DNA from: Paracyclopina nana
Lineage: Eukaryota; Arthropoda; Copepoda; Cyclopoida; Cyclopettidae
DNA: 64,000 bases
Direction of reading: 5' to 3'
Assembly (NCBI GenBank): GCA_019096065.1
Contig: JAGUCH010000005.1
Coordinates: 1,426,001 to 1,490,000 of the forward strand
Shown: positions 1 through 11,600 of the stretch, in pieces
Layout: the number at the start of each line of letters is the position of its first letter
How positions within the stretch are numbered: position 1 is the stretch's first letter
Program-made: the position numbers and the translations under genes
Notes under the pieces: generated by a model
What the model saw: the letters and a program-made list of their open reading frames with translations, nothing else
Told to the model about the DNA's origin: nothing
The model's database searches: none

Positions 1-3000
1 GGACTTTACGACCCTCAACTAATCAGAGAAAAGAAGGAGGAAAAGTCGTGACCAGAATATGCAAACTTTTCAAACTCACTTTTCGCACTTGCTAAGAATA
101 AAGAGCTAGATAATTGGCCATGCAACCGAAAAGGCATCACAATTAAAGTAATTGGACTGTAATTTGATTAACTGAAATTCACAGCAATCCAGTGAAAAAT
201 GGCCAGCCTTGAGCCCAGGAAAAAGCCCAAGTCAATTTTGCCAATAATCATCTACAGCAGAAATTATAGCCTTTTGCAAAGTGCATTCGAGTGTAACATG
301 CGCACCAAATCAATGGTGGCAGAAAGCAAGCCCAAAATGCTATGATGCAAATATTCGCAGTGTTTTCACATATATACATAAAATGATGCATGATTGATGA
401 AGTTGTTGCATCATGGAATATGCCAAATAGTAATTTCAAGTAGAAGTAGCTGCAATTTTCCTCAGCAGCTCAGCTAAACTGCGAGCATTGCATTATTGTG
501 GCCGCCATGATAATTTTGGCAGGAGATTCTTCATGAATAATTTCAAGATATGCCTTCAAAATTGCACTCCACAATTACGATACAATTGGAGGAGGACGTG
601 GCTTTTGTGCTTAGCTCGGCCATAATTCAAGATTTGCTTATAAGATGTGTGCAGAATGCATTACTTCGTAGGCTCAAATTTGTTGGGTAAACGATGTAGA
701 CAAATTCAGCAACAACCTGCAATTTTTCAGCCCTAGCTTCTTCCTAAATGTAGGCCAAATGGCTAAATCTACTATGGCCGCCTTCGGCCATAATTTCGAG
801 CTCTTGACCATGGCATCATCATAACAATAGAAAAAATTGGCTTCACTTTTTCATAGGAAGAAAAACCACCATAATTTGACCCAATATAGATGTGTTACAC
901 CTTAGCATGTAATTTTCAAATATAGTACCATAAGTACAAACATGAATTTTTTTGGGCCAGCAAAAACGGTCGGCTATAAAAAGTTTACCCTATGCTGTAC
1001 ATACATGCATAAAATCCCCAAAGTGTGTATGGTCAACTCTCACCCCCTTTTTATTATTACTATAAGGAATTTGACAGCCCTGCCAAGGGGGCCAGCCTAG
1101 CCCTACCCCAAAAAGGCTTCATTAGCATTATTCCCCTTTTCCCGTGGGTTGAAAAAGCATCTGGGATTTTTTACACGCTTTTTACGACCGCCATTTTCTG
1201 CGAGCCCAACTAAAACGCACGAGAAAGTATCAAGTGAGGAAGTCAAGCCAATTTCGCTATGCTAATATTATGATGTTGAAAACCGATATTTCAATTTTGC
1301 AGATAATTAACTCAGGTCCATTTGAGGCTTATCCAATTCTCACTTCCAATCTCAGGTTTTTGACGCCGCCATTATAATGCCCGAGGAAAAGTTGCTCGGT
1401 TCGCTCAACATGTTGACATTTGGGCAGCTGGTGGGAAAACAGCTGGCTTGTTAATTGGTTTGGGAGGAGAGCGAAAAAATCACGAGTGCAAACAAGCTTT
1501 TGTGCACCAATTAAAGGCTGTTTTCGCACCATAATATAACATATACAGACTGTCCGACTGTTTTCGTAGCTTTCCAAGCTACTAGCTCTTTGATCGACTT
1601 CTAAGACGAGCAGATTGTCCAACGGAAAAATTGGGTACGTTGCGTCGATATAAGTAAGCTCATAACTTGCCAAAAAATGGAGCATCACTTTTTCTTTCTT
1701 GCGAAAATGGTGGGACACTCTGTATAAAGCTAGAATCACTGAAGAGAAAGGCAGAGTTATCACGCAACTTTCCATCTGTAAAAATGCCATTCTTGTGGTA
1801 ACCCTTAATAATTGGACAACCCACTGGAATCAGTCAAGCGCGTGATGAGAGCAGAAAATTAGCCACACCAGCCGCATATCATGCAAATTTTTTTTACTAT
1901 CCAATTTTTGCATCGCGCGCCAGCTTAAAAAAGGCACCATTCACATTCCTTTGAGCAGGCTGACCAAAAGCAAGACTTATTTGCACAATGTTTCCCACTT
2001 ATTTATGGCCAACAGATAAGATGTTGTCTACTTTTTAAAAAAGCCCAGGCTACAAACAAGCAATTTATGACCATCTTGGGTCAAGCCTTTTTTGCCTGAA
2101 TAAGTTGGCCATACTAAAATCAGGCACTTTGCTAGTCTTAAATGGCCACCCTGGTCCTCCAGTTTGCTCCAGTCAAATCACTTAGTGAGTGTATACTTTA
2201 GTGGGGCAGGCTAATTGGCCTCCATACCAGTTGACCTCTGTCGTGGAAATCCGGATTTAAGCCCTGTGACAATTCATAATTTCAGATTTGGCTACTCCAC
2301 TTCTACTACCCACATGGAGCAGAAAATACGTGACTGTCTGCTACATATACTATATACCTATCCTGACCATTTTGGAAAAGTCTTTGAGAAACGTGACTAC
2401 TTGAGACCCCTTCAGTTTTGAATGAGGAGAAAAAATCTTGCTGCTGCTGCTGTTGAATTTCGCCCCTCTGGCCATCATTTGACAAAAGCTGGCTCATATA
2501 AAGACCCTCAGGGAGCCCAGTAATAAACTGGTGGCAGCAGCTCCTCACAATGGGGCAAAAGTCAAAACAAACCTTCAGTGCTGAACAGTTATTCTGGAGT
2601 CAATATAATGGGACAACAGTGAGCGGTCTCAAAAACTGATCATCATAGTCTCCCTTTCTTCAGACTTGTTAGATGAATAGTGTTGTCCATTGAGTGAGAT
2701 TTCTCTGCTGAATAAGAAGTGATTTGAATGCGAGGGCTGACTGCACTTGAGATGCTGAATCACTCAGCTATGCGGTTTCTTTTCTGATTGTCTTTAACTA
2801 ACCTACAAAGGAGTGGGTATGACCAGCATAAACTCTGGCTAACTAAGAGTACTGACCTCAAACCTTAGGGCAGCAGCAGGTGAGAAAATGTGGTGGCTTG
2901 GGGCTCCAAAAGAGAAGTTGGGTGCAGCAGCAGCGGCTCAAGTTGACTTCTGGAATTAGCCTATGCACCCAACTTGATTACCAAGTAGGCCATATAAACA

Positions 3001-3547
3001 GAACTCCTGCTTAATCATGCTAAAAGCCCGTCTGATTTTCCCCAGAACTCTGAAGCATGAATTTTTTACAGCTTCACCTTAAAAACAGTGCAGCTAAATG
3101 AGAAGGAAGAGTGAATGTTGTTTTTCTTATTTCCAAGTGACTGGATAAGATTGTAAACAAATCCGGGTAGCGCGCTAGCTTAAAAGAGATGGGAGCGCTG
3201 CACGCACGGGGAATTGAGCTTGCAATCATCAGCAGCAGCTGATGATGCATCGAGTAAAAAACCAGGCCACTTGCATCCAACTCAATATTTGAGCTGGTAG
3301 GCCTAGTGCAAGGTAGGTTTAGAAATTGAAAGTGCAATGAGCGAGCGGTTTCTAACGCTATAAAGCTTATTACTATTAGCTGAGACGGCTGAGCAGTACA
3401 TAAGCTCTGACCATATAATATCCATGATTTTGTTCGATCTAGAGGAGGATAATGAACATTATCTATCTACAAGTGGATAATGATCATTATACCTTATTTG
3501 ATCCTTGCGCCATCTATTTCATTTACATAACATAGTAAAAAATGGAA

Positions 3548-3612
3548 GAATTAGCAAGAATCGAACTCAGGGCACCTGATTAGTGCGCCGATGCTCTACC
3601 TCTGAGCCAATG
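3548..3612 (-). repeat. tRNA-like or tRNA-derived SINE fragment
   Basis: The minus strand has a good A box (TGGCTCAGAGG, D-arm type) and B box (GTTCGATTC) about 30 bp apart. Acceptor and T stems pair poorly and the anticodon loop has a pyrimidine at position 37, so a working tRNA is unlikely. Confidence 0.4.
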
Positions 3613-3659
3613 AATTGTTAGATACATGTATGCTTAAGTGCCGGGTCAAATAGCGCCTA

Positions 3660-3960
3660 TCGATCACTGCAAATACATGGCCAGACTGGCTGGCACGCGC
3701 GGCTGCAAGCGACAACAAGTGGCTGGCAGGATAGACAGCTGGGTCAACTTTGATGAGCTCATGCTTACTTCTGCAACAAAGCGGCTCGCCGGGTCAAAAA
3801 CAAATAGCAACTGGCGAGCGCTCGTACTGGCCGGCACGGCATGGTGGCAGGATGCAAGGGCAACAAGCGCATGCACAAGTTGCAGGCTAGACCGCTGGGT
3901 CAACTTTGATGAGCTTTTGCTCCTATCTGCAATAAAGCGAGTCGCAATATTTAAGGCATT
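3660..3960 (+). repeat. GC-rich diverged tandem duplication, period 156 bp
   Basis: GCTGGGTCAACTTTGATGAG occurs at 3738 and 3894, and flanking GGCTGGCA, CAACAAGTGG/CAACAAGCGC and CTGCAA(C/T)AAAGCG segments repeat at the same offset. The block is much richer in GC than its flanks. Both strands carry open frames of 115-140 codons over it, but neither looks like a known protein. Confidence 0.6.
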
Positions 3961-4043
3961 TTTTTCAAAAATCAAGTCAAAAAACACTTTCCTTAATTCA
4001 ATTTTAGCCACGCTTGAAATGTTGGGGGTAGCTAATAGTAATA

Positions 4044-4189
4044 GGATTATACACCTCTAGGCTGTCGGATAACACTCATTATTTTTTAGTGTCGCGTGCC
4101 AATCACTCGTTCGCTCCGCTCACTCGTGATCTGTCACTTGACACTAAAAAATAATTCGTGTTATCCTCCAGCCTAGAGGTGTATAATCC
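4044..4189. mobile_element. Foldback MITE (146 bp, TA flanks)
   Basis: Arms of about 60 bp starting GGATTATACACCTCTAGGCT are near-perfect inverted repeats around a short loop with CGTTCGCTCCGCTCACTCG. TA flanks both ends, as expected for a Tc1/mariner-type target. No coding capacity. Confidence 0.85.
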
Positions 4190-5358
4190 TATATTTCATA
4201 CTTACACTCTCTATTCTAGGTCATGGTTTGTGTGTATTGTTGTTGTAAAGTACACTGGTCAGCTGATGCAGCCCAGGGCAGGGTTTCAACAACTCTAAGG
4301 CTTCTTCAGCGTATAATTAACATTATGAATATAGAAATTCTAGCCTCCTCGGGCAGAATAGTGCAAACTTGAAGCTACGCGTCTAGTGGTGCCCCTCTTC
4401 ATCTGTAAGATTTGAGAGCTAATCAATCAAATCTATAAGCAATTTCTGTCGTGATTTTTCACAGCTCGGACAGCTCAAGCTGCTGTTTGGGTCCAGGGCA
4501 AACTAGGGTAGACTCAACTGTTAGGAAGAGCTAAAAACGAAAGGTGTGAGTGTTATGATGCCGTCGTAAACGTGTTTTATTGGCTTAATTGCTGACATAT
4601 CAGATTACCACATGAGTAGAGTGTATCAGTGAGAGTGCTTGTGCAAAAGTTGCATTTTTAATGTGCTACCAATTATGCATGTCCAGGCTCGTTTTGGAAA
4701 AAATGCATTCGGCAAAATTTGCACGCAATTAATTGCATTGCAGCTTTTGCTGGCTGCAATGTTATGAAAAAAGGATTCATCTCTTACGTTAGTAATGACC
4801 CATTTCAAATTCAGCATAGGTTTTAATGATTTCCCCTTCTCTGCAGCTCCAGCAGACAGCCAACCAGACATTCAGTTTTGCACAGTGGGCCAAAGGCTGG
4901 CGAAAGAGGGTCGCACCTCACACCCATGATATTTGTTTGCCCAGTGTGCTGCTGGTGATTGTATTCATGAGTTTTCCCACTACTGGCTTGAGGTCAGGCC
5001 TGCATGGAGTAATAATAATAATAGCTATATTGTGTAGTAGTAATTATTGTATTTGCATTTTCATAGCTTCATCTCTTTCGGCTCAACAATATATAATAAG
5101 TATATAGAGACATTACAATGATGATAGCAGCTTAAAAGCAACGTTGTAGTATGTATTTATAGTGTGACTAATGCACAAAACAGTTGCACTCGCTCATGAA
5201 TTGCAACTCATTCATTATTACAGCCAATTTTCTCCTCTCCATTTTCATCCTTCATAGTATCAAAAATAGCAGTAATACAGTATGACCAGTAGAACAACAA
5301 CGTATTTCATCGGACTTATGTACAACAACAATAATTATTATGATTATTATTACGTTAA

Positions 5359-5764
5359 AAATTCAAAAGTTTGCTGACTGGGTGCTAACGGCTGTGATGG
5401 TGGAGGAGGCGCCATCTTTGGCATCATTTCTGAAGCCCAGCGAGGTGAACCTGCCCAAGGCCCGGATGGCATGGGCAGCCTTCTGCCACCGCCTGCGCAT
5501 GAGGAAGCTCTTGAGCTTTTCCGTGTTGATCTCCTTCGTGTTGGACCTTTCGCTCCCGCACAGCAGCCAGGGGTGGTTCAAGCACTGCGCCGCAGTCAGC
5601 CGCTTGTTCTGGAACTTGACCAGGAGCTTGGAGATGAAGTCTTTGGCCTCCTCGCTGATGCTGTCGAAGGCCTTGTCGTAAAAGTCATAGGCAATGCCGC
5701 TGATGTTGGCAAAAGTCTCCGTATCCGAGTCGCCCATGAACAGGCTGAGGCGGGACAAGAGGAG
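5359..5764 (-). pseudogene. Tandem duplicate of the 3' end of the MLCK gene
   Basis: These 406 bp repeat 5765-6170 head-to-tail with about 15 substitutions (roughly 96% identity, no gaps). The copy covers the end of the kinase C-lobe, the calmodulin helix and a second stop codon (5363-5365). About half of the changes alter the protein relative to the real gene (for example Gly to Arg, Pro to Leu, Asp to Tyr, Glu to Lys, Ala to Thr), suggesting relaxed constraint. It lies just past the true stop, so it would form the start of the 3' UTR. I see no acceptor that would make it an alternative last exon. An assembly artefact joining two haplotypes cannot be excluded. Confidence 0.85.
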
Positions 5765-5768
5765 AAAT

Positions 5769-8612
5769 TCAAAAGTTTGCTGACTGGGTGCTAATGGCTG
5801 TGATGGTGGAGGAGGCGCCATCTTTGGCATCATTTCTGAAGCCCAACGAGGTGAACCTGCCCAAGGCCCGGATGGCATGGGCAGCCTTCTGCCACCGCCT
5901 GCGCATGAGGAAGCTCTTGAGCTTTTCTGTGTTGATCTCCTTTGCGTTGGACCTTTCGCTCCCGCACAGCAGCCAGGGGTGGTTCAAGCACTGCGCCGCA
6001 GTCAGCCGCTTGTTCTGGAACTTGACCAGGAGCTTGGAGATGAAGTCTTTGGCCTCCTCGCTGATGCTGTCGAAGGCCTCGTCGTCAAAGTCGTAGGCAA
6101 TGCCGCTGATGTTGGCAAACGTCTCCGCGTCCGAGTCACCCATGAAGGGGCTGAGGCCGGACAAGAGGACGTAGCATATGACCCCGACGCTCCACATGTC
6201 CGAGGTCGTGGAGACGGGCTCGTAGCTGATGACCTCGGGGCTGACGAACTCCGGAGTGCCGAAGAGGATGCGCACGTCCTCGCTCGGCTTCAGCTTCTTG
6301 GTGAGGCCGAAGTCGATGATTTTGATCAGGTGCGAGTCCTTGGCCTTGCACAGGATGTTCTCGGGCTTGAGGTCGAGGTGCACAATGTACTTGTCGTGCA
6401 TGAAGCCGACGGCCTCGCAAATTTGCCGCATGAACAGCACGCAGTCCCGTTCCGTGAGCGTGAAGTCGTCCGCGACGACTTTCTCGAAGAGCTCGCCGCC
6501 ACCAATGTACTCCATGACCATGATGATCTCCCGCGGGTTTTCGTAGGCCGCGGCCAGCTGGAGCAGCCGGTTCGAGTCGAGCACGTTCATGATGGAGATT
6601 TCGTCCTTGCACTTTTGCTTCTCCTCCGACTTGCGACACCGCACAAACTTCGCCGCCAACACCTCGCCGTTCACCTTGTCCTTCACCTTGAAGACCACGC
6701 CGAAACGGCCTCGGCCCAGCTCCTCGTAGATCTCGTACTTGGCCTTGAAAATCGACCCCTCCTCGATCTCCACGATGCGGTGCTCGAAGGGGGCCTCGAA
6801 GAGGCCGCGGTCCTCCTCGGCCTCCGCGGCCTCGACGGCCTCGCTTTCGGCCTCGGCCTCCTCCTCCTCCTCCGTGCCCGAGAGGCCGGGAGCGCTGCCG
6901 AGGCTGACCGGCTCGCTGACCTTGCTGGGAAGGCTGTGGCCTTGGGCGTTCACGGCCTTCACCCTGAAAATGTACTCTTTGCCCTTATCGAGGCCGTGGA
7001 CGACCAGGGACGTGGACAGGATGTTGTTGTTGAGGGTTTGCCAGTCGGACGCGTCCGGAGGCTGCGAGCCGGACGTTATGGGCCAGCATGACATCTCCAC
7101 CACATAACCCGTGACGATGGAGCCTCCGTCGAAGGTGGAGCCGTACCAGGCCAGGGTGAGGCACGAGGCCTCAGAGTCGATGAGGCTGACATAGGGGCGG
7201 CCCGCGGGCGGCTCAGGCGGGCCCTCCACGCTAAGGCTGGCCGCCGCCGCGTCCGAGCCCACCTCGTTCTCGATCTGGATCTCGTACTTGCCCGAGTCGT
7301 CGCCGCGAAGGTCCTTCACTATGAGAGACGATTCGCCCGAGTAGGTCTTGATGGCGATTCGGCCGTCCTCCGAGGTCACCAGTCGGTGGCCATTTTTGAT
7401 CCAGACCACGCGAGGCTCGGGGTTGCCGAAATAGTGCGCGAGGAAATTGACGGCCTCGCCGATCTTCAGCGTCGCGTCCTCGGGCCCTTTGACTATCGTG
7501 GCCGAGGCCACGGTCTTGATGTTCGTGTACTTGCCAGCGGCCTCCTCGGGCAAGCCCTCGGGCACCACTTCGTCGATTGGCCCGAGGCGGTCGCGGGTGG
7601 CGTCGTCGATGCTCTCGCATTTGCGCAACGGAGGCTTTTCCGGCCTTGGCCGCTCTCCGGCCACCACAATGCCATCTGACTCTGACCTTTTGACCTTGGA
7701 CTTGACGCCCTTCGACGACTCGTCGTCCATCATGTCCTCGTCGGAAAAATCCGACAAATTCGGCGATGAAATGGGAGAGACCATGTCCCGCGTGTTGCAC
7801 CTCTCTGCCTTTGTGGCCTTTGCGGCCTTCACTTCCTCTGCGGGTGGAGGCGGGGACACACTGGAATCTGAGGAAGACACATTGGCCACAGTGGATGAAG
7901 GGGACTCGTCTCGTTTCGCCTCCTGCCTTCTTATGAGGCTGGCCTTCGACTGCGCAATTGAGGCCGAGCCTGGAATTGGCCTCTTGTTAGCAGCAGCGGC
8001 CTCAACTTTACTATGATTGTTGTTGTTGTTGTTGTTGGCCTCGGCTGGTTTCTTCTCAGTTTTGATACTATTCGTGGAGCTGCCACCACTGAGCTTCTTT
8101 TTGGTCGTCGTGGTTGAAGAGGCCGCCGAAACTGAATTTTTACTGGTGCTGGCCAGGGCCGAGGCCGTAGTCAAAATGGACACTCGGCCGCTGGAGGCCG
8201 TGACGCGTCGTGAAGGCCGAGTCGAGGCTGAAGGTGTGATGGGACTAGATAGGCTACCTCCTTCATGCCTCTTGACCTCCGAGGCCCGCTTTGAGGCCAA
8301 ATGGGCCTCCGAGGCCTTCTTGGAGGCCACGCTGGCCTCCGAGGCTCTCTTGACCTCCGAGGCCTTTTTGGAGGCCGCTAGTGTGGGTGCTTTAACCGTG
8401 ACAGGTTGCTTGGTCGACGAGAAGGAACTAGAACTTTTCTTGGCAGCACTGGATGTATTCAACTGTATCGGTCCTGTGGTCGATGTATTATTGTTCGGTT
8501 TACTCGTGGAGGATGTGTTTATCGGTCCTGTCGTCGAGCCTCTCGGATCCGCCATTTTAAGTGCAGTTTTGGCCCTGGCCACAATGCCCGTGCTCATGGA
8601 GCCTGACTTTAC
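5769..8612 (-). CDS. Mlck: MLCK last coding exon: Ig, FN3, protein kinase, calmodulin-binding helix
   Basis: A single open frame of 947 codons plus stop follows the acceptor TGATTGTAG. The internal ATG at 8597 would give 942 aa if the exon were used alone (numbering used here). Ig is about 366-457, FN3 462-565 and kinase 621-876. Visible kinase motifs are GRGRFG, AAK (Lys650), HLDLKPEN (740-747), DFG (762-764) and SPE. HLD in place of HRD is typical of MLCK/titin-type kinases. The tail FLMRRRWQKAAHAIRALGR (896-914) matches the MLCK autoinhibitory/calmodulin segment, with the aromatic and hydrophobic anchors in place. Residues 75-110 are repeats of the ASKKASE type. The exon is far more GC- and CpG-rich than its surroundings and has no intron through three domains. 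Confidence 0.95.
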   Translation of the reverse strand, partial: VKSGSMSTGIVARAKTALKMADPRGSTTGPINTSSTSKPNNNTSTTGPIQLNTSSAAKKSSSSFSSTKQPVTVKAPTLAASKKASEVKRASEASVASKKASEAHLASKRASEVKRHEGGSLSSPITPSASTRPSRRVTASSGRVSILTTASALASTSKNSVSAASSTTTTKKKLSGGSSTNSIKTEKKPAEANNNNNNNHSKVEAAAANKRPIPGSASIAQSKASLIRRQEAKRDESPSSTVANVSSSDSSVSPPPPAEEVKAAKATKAERCNTRDMVSPISSPNLSDFSDEDMMDDESSKGVKSKVKRSESDGIVVAGERPRPEKPPLRKCESIDDATRDRLGPIDEVVPEGLPEEAAGKYTNIKTVASATIVKGPEDATLKIGEAVNFLAHYFGNPEPRVVWIKNGHRLVTSEDGRIAIKTYSGESSLIVKDLRGDDSGKYEIQIENEVGSDAAAASLSVEGPPEPPAGRPYVSLIDSEASCLTLAWYGSTFDGGSIVTGYVVEMSCWPITSGSQPPDASDWQTLNNNILSTSLVVHGLDKGKEYIFRVKAVNAQGHSLPSKVSEPVSLGSAPGLSGTEEEEEAEAESEAVEAAEAEEDRGLFEAPFEHRIVEIEEGSIFKAKYEIYEELGRGRFGVVFKVKDKVNGEVLAAKFVRCRKSEEKQKCKDEISIMNVLDSNRLLQLAAAYENPREIIMVMEYIGGGELFEKVVADDFTLTERDCVLFMRQICEAVGFMHDKYIVHLDLKPENILCKAKDSHLIKIIDFGLTKKLKPSEDVRILFGTPEFVSPEVISYEPVSTTSDMWSVGVICYVLLSGLSPFMGDSDAETFANISGIAYDFDDEAFDSISEEAKDFISKLLVKFQNKRLTAAQCLNHPWLLCGSERSNAKEINTEKLKSFLMRRRWQKAAHAIRALGRFTSLGFRNDAKDGASSTITAISTQSANF

Positions 8613-11600
8613 CTACAATCAGAAAGGAGAAAATTCTCCATTAATAAATACCAATAATAGTCAACCTCGCGCGCCCACGTACTATAATCTAATACGTAAA
8701 AGTACACTGCATGATCGGTATTCCTTACAAATTGAATTTGGCCATGATAGCACTTAAATTCTGCATTTTTTATTGATGCACTGCAATCAAGTTTACGATG
8801 TGAAAACGGCTTTTTATTTTTTCCTTTTTCCTACGTAGGTGGAGCAAGAGGTAAAAAAGCAAGGCGCGAAACTGATCATCACGAAAAAAAGATATGGGCG
8901 TTTTTTATCAATTGGCAGCCAATTGTGAGATCTGTATATGGGAAAAGATGTTTCCTTCGCTTTATTGTGATGGCAATCAGCGCCATGGCACGAAAACGCT
9001 TTTTTACAGCCCCAGTCAAAAAATTGATGATGGAACTTTTTGGTGCTTGAAAAGTGCCCTGATTAGACCCAAAAAATCGGAGTACATTTGAAAACGTATG
9101 GAACAGAATACATTCGTTTGGCAAACATATTCAAAGTATAAAAAGCACTTCAGAGTACTTTAATTTAAATTAATGATTTTTCCAGTAAAGTGAGCAGTGA
9201 AGTATCAATTAATCAATAGCGAAAGTAATTTTATGAAGCTTTTCACCATCATCACCAAAAAACGCCAATTTAACTAAATTTTAAGATGTACCCATAACGT
9301 TTTTGCGCACCACAGCACAGGCCAAAATACCCAAGGCACGGTGAGAAAATGTATATAGGCGAAAAGTAGTGCGGGCCAAATGTTCGTGATTTTAACTGCT
9401 TTGGATCGTGAACGGAGGTTATAACAAGATTTTGCTCCTCTCATGGTGGATGAGAAGAATTTTCTCCCGGCTCTATTATCGGTTTGGAATTCGTAATTAT
9501 GTTGGCCGCAAAACTGAGGTCGGTGCTGCTACTACTTTATTTGGATCATTCGCGGTTGAAGCTGACATCGCACAGATCACACAGAGGGAGAAAGTGTCCT
9601 CCTCCTACCCAGTGTGTGTCACAATCATCTACATTTATTGAGGTCGCTGAATTATGATTTGGGGCCATCTGTATGCAGGAGACGCGTTTTAACTTTTCAT
9701 CTCTCTCTCAGTTGAGCTCATCTTTTCCAAAACGGTTTCGGGCCATGATTTTCTCCAAACTGAGACTTTTAATTGAGAGTGCGAAAAAAGTCTGTGTACA
9801 TCCGAAGCCAAATCAATCAAATTCGGATGATTGACGAAGGCTGACACACACATGCAATAATTAATTCAAAATTCAATTTTGCCCGCGAGAGGGCGTGCGC
9901 CTCATTTTTCGCATACTTTTTAATCTTTGCAATAATAACGCGGATTTCTACTAATTGCCTCACGATTTGGGGTAGGCTTTAATGATGGAGCTTGAACAAC
10001 TGAGAAGCTTGAGCTATAGATGATACCAAAGCTGGGAAAAAATTGATCGACAGCTGAGTGACGTGCCGACGACAGGGTATTGCTAATGCCTTGAGGCCAA
10101 CTCTAATGTGGCATGAGTATAGGCCAGAGAGCCGCAGTTTTGTACTGCGGCCGCGTACACTGTGATTTGTTGCTGCCTAATTCCGAAAGGCTCTTTGATT
10201 ATCATTTTTCGGCTGCAGAGCACTGAAGCACAACGATCGGCAGCTGATCTGCATAAATAGCTTTAAATGCGGCCAAAAAGGCAGGATCAGGGCGCTATTC
10301 TACGCTCGAAAAAGAGCAGGCTATGCCCATAGGCATTCACGAAATCATTCATAAAAGGCTGCTGAAAAATTATTTACACCTCACGTTTCTTTTTTGTGCT
10401 GAGCAAATCAATGCTATTAGCATGGAAACGAGCTCATTTTTCACATCGCCCAATTTATTACAGAAATGATAACAAATAATAGGGATGTGATGACTTGGCA
10501 TATTTGGCAATATGGGAGAAAAGAAATTGGCTGTTTTTGAGGGCTTTAGGCTACTTTGCGCCCCGAAGTGCAGCCAGTGTGCGGCTGAGAAAAGGTCAAC
10601 AACAGCTGAGCAGAAAAAAGTGCATCATGAATTCCTTCGAAGGAGGAACGAAAGAGAAATCTGCCAATTGAGCTATTTTTGGCTATAGGCAACGTCAGCA
10701 GCACCAGCTTGAAAGAATTATGCTTAACGAATACTTTATGAGAGGTGCAAATAATCTGTGCGCGCGTTATCAAGCCGTGCAATCATTCTCTTAACGGATG
10801 AATTAATCGGCTTAATGGGCCCCGAAAACCCGACATCATCACACTGCGGTGAGTACAAGAAAGGTCACCACCAGCACCACTCACAGCCAGTTATTTACCG
10901 CTCCACTTGCTCCAATTCTCATTTAAAGACTAATCCTTTGATGCTGCTCTTAGAAGTCATTAAAAAGCACTTATGGAGCTCCCTAATGACTCTCCAGAGT
11001 CAGTGTAATTCGAGGCTTGAAGGGTCGATTAAAAGCCCTGATTATGACCTCATTGTTGGGCCGTACGTTCAACGGGTTTGACTGCCAACCTCCATATTTT
11101 CACGTAGTGCCAATAAATTGCGGAGAAGCCATTACATTAAATTGGAGCGAGCTGCTGAAGAAGAGGAAGAAAACTCCTTTGGGCCAAATAAACCCGTTAG
11201 TGTCAATCGGCTGGGGGTCTGCAGCATTCCACACACGTGCCTTCACCACTGGCAAAATACGAAATCAGCCAGGCAACAGTGTAAATTTGGTGGTGATTTC
11301 ATTGAATGATTTACTGTGAAAGTGAAACTTGACCCAATGCATAGCATTGCTCTTGGCTTGGTTAGAAGAAATTCTTCTCAGTACATTCTCTCTACAACTA
11401 TCCTAAATTATTTATCTTATAGCAAAAAAGGACTGAGAGTGATTTCAAAGCATGATTTTTACTTCTTCATTTCTTACGAAAGTAAATCTTGACCCAATGC
11501 ATGCCACATATTTTGGCATGGTAAGCAGTGCAAGACAATTTGGGTGGATCCCACAACATTAGGCATAATTCAGTCCAAATCCGAGGTTACATTCAAAAGA

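Larger units (their letters stand above)
1..5358. other. Intergenic region downstream of MLCK
   Basis: AT-rich DNA with short chance frames. Apart from the tRNA-like fragment, the GC-rich 156-bp duplication and the foldback MITE, I see nothing I can name. The minus-strand frame at 1329-1790 (153 codons) matches no family I know. Confidence 0.6.

Noticed and set aside
1329..1790. 153-codon minus-strand frame
   Set aside because: No recognised motif or splice structure, and surrounded by repeat-like intergenic DNA; not enough to call a gene.
3548..3612. Functional tRNA gene
   Set aside because: A and B boxes are good, but stems pair poorly and the anticodon loop is atypical, so only a tRNA-like fragment is claimed.
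5877..7091. 404-codon open frame on the plus strand
   Set aside because: It is the antisense of the GC-rich MLCK kinase exon. The leucine/aspartate-rich product matches nothing and is explained by the codon bias of the real strand.
8017..8757. 246-codon plus-strand frame
   Set aside because: Antisense of the Ser/Lys/Ala-rich start of the MLCK exon and of the adjoining intron.
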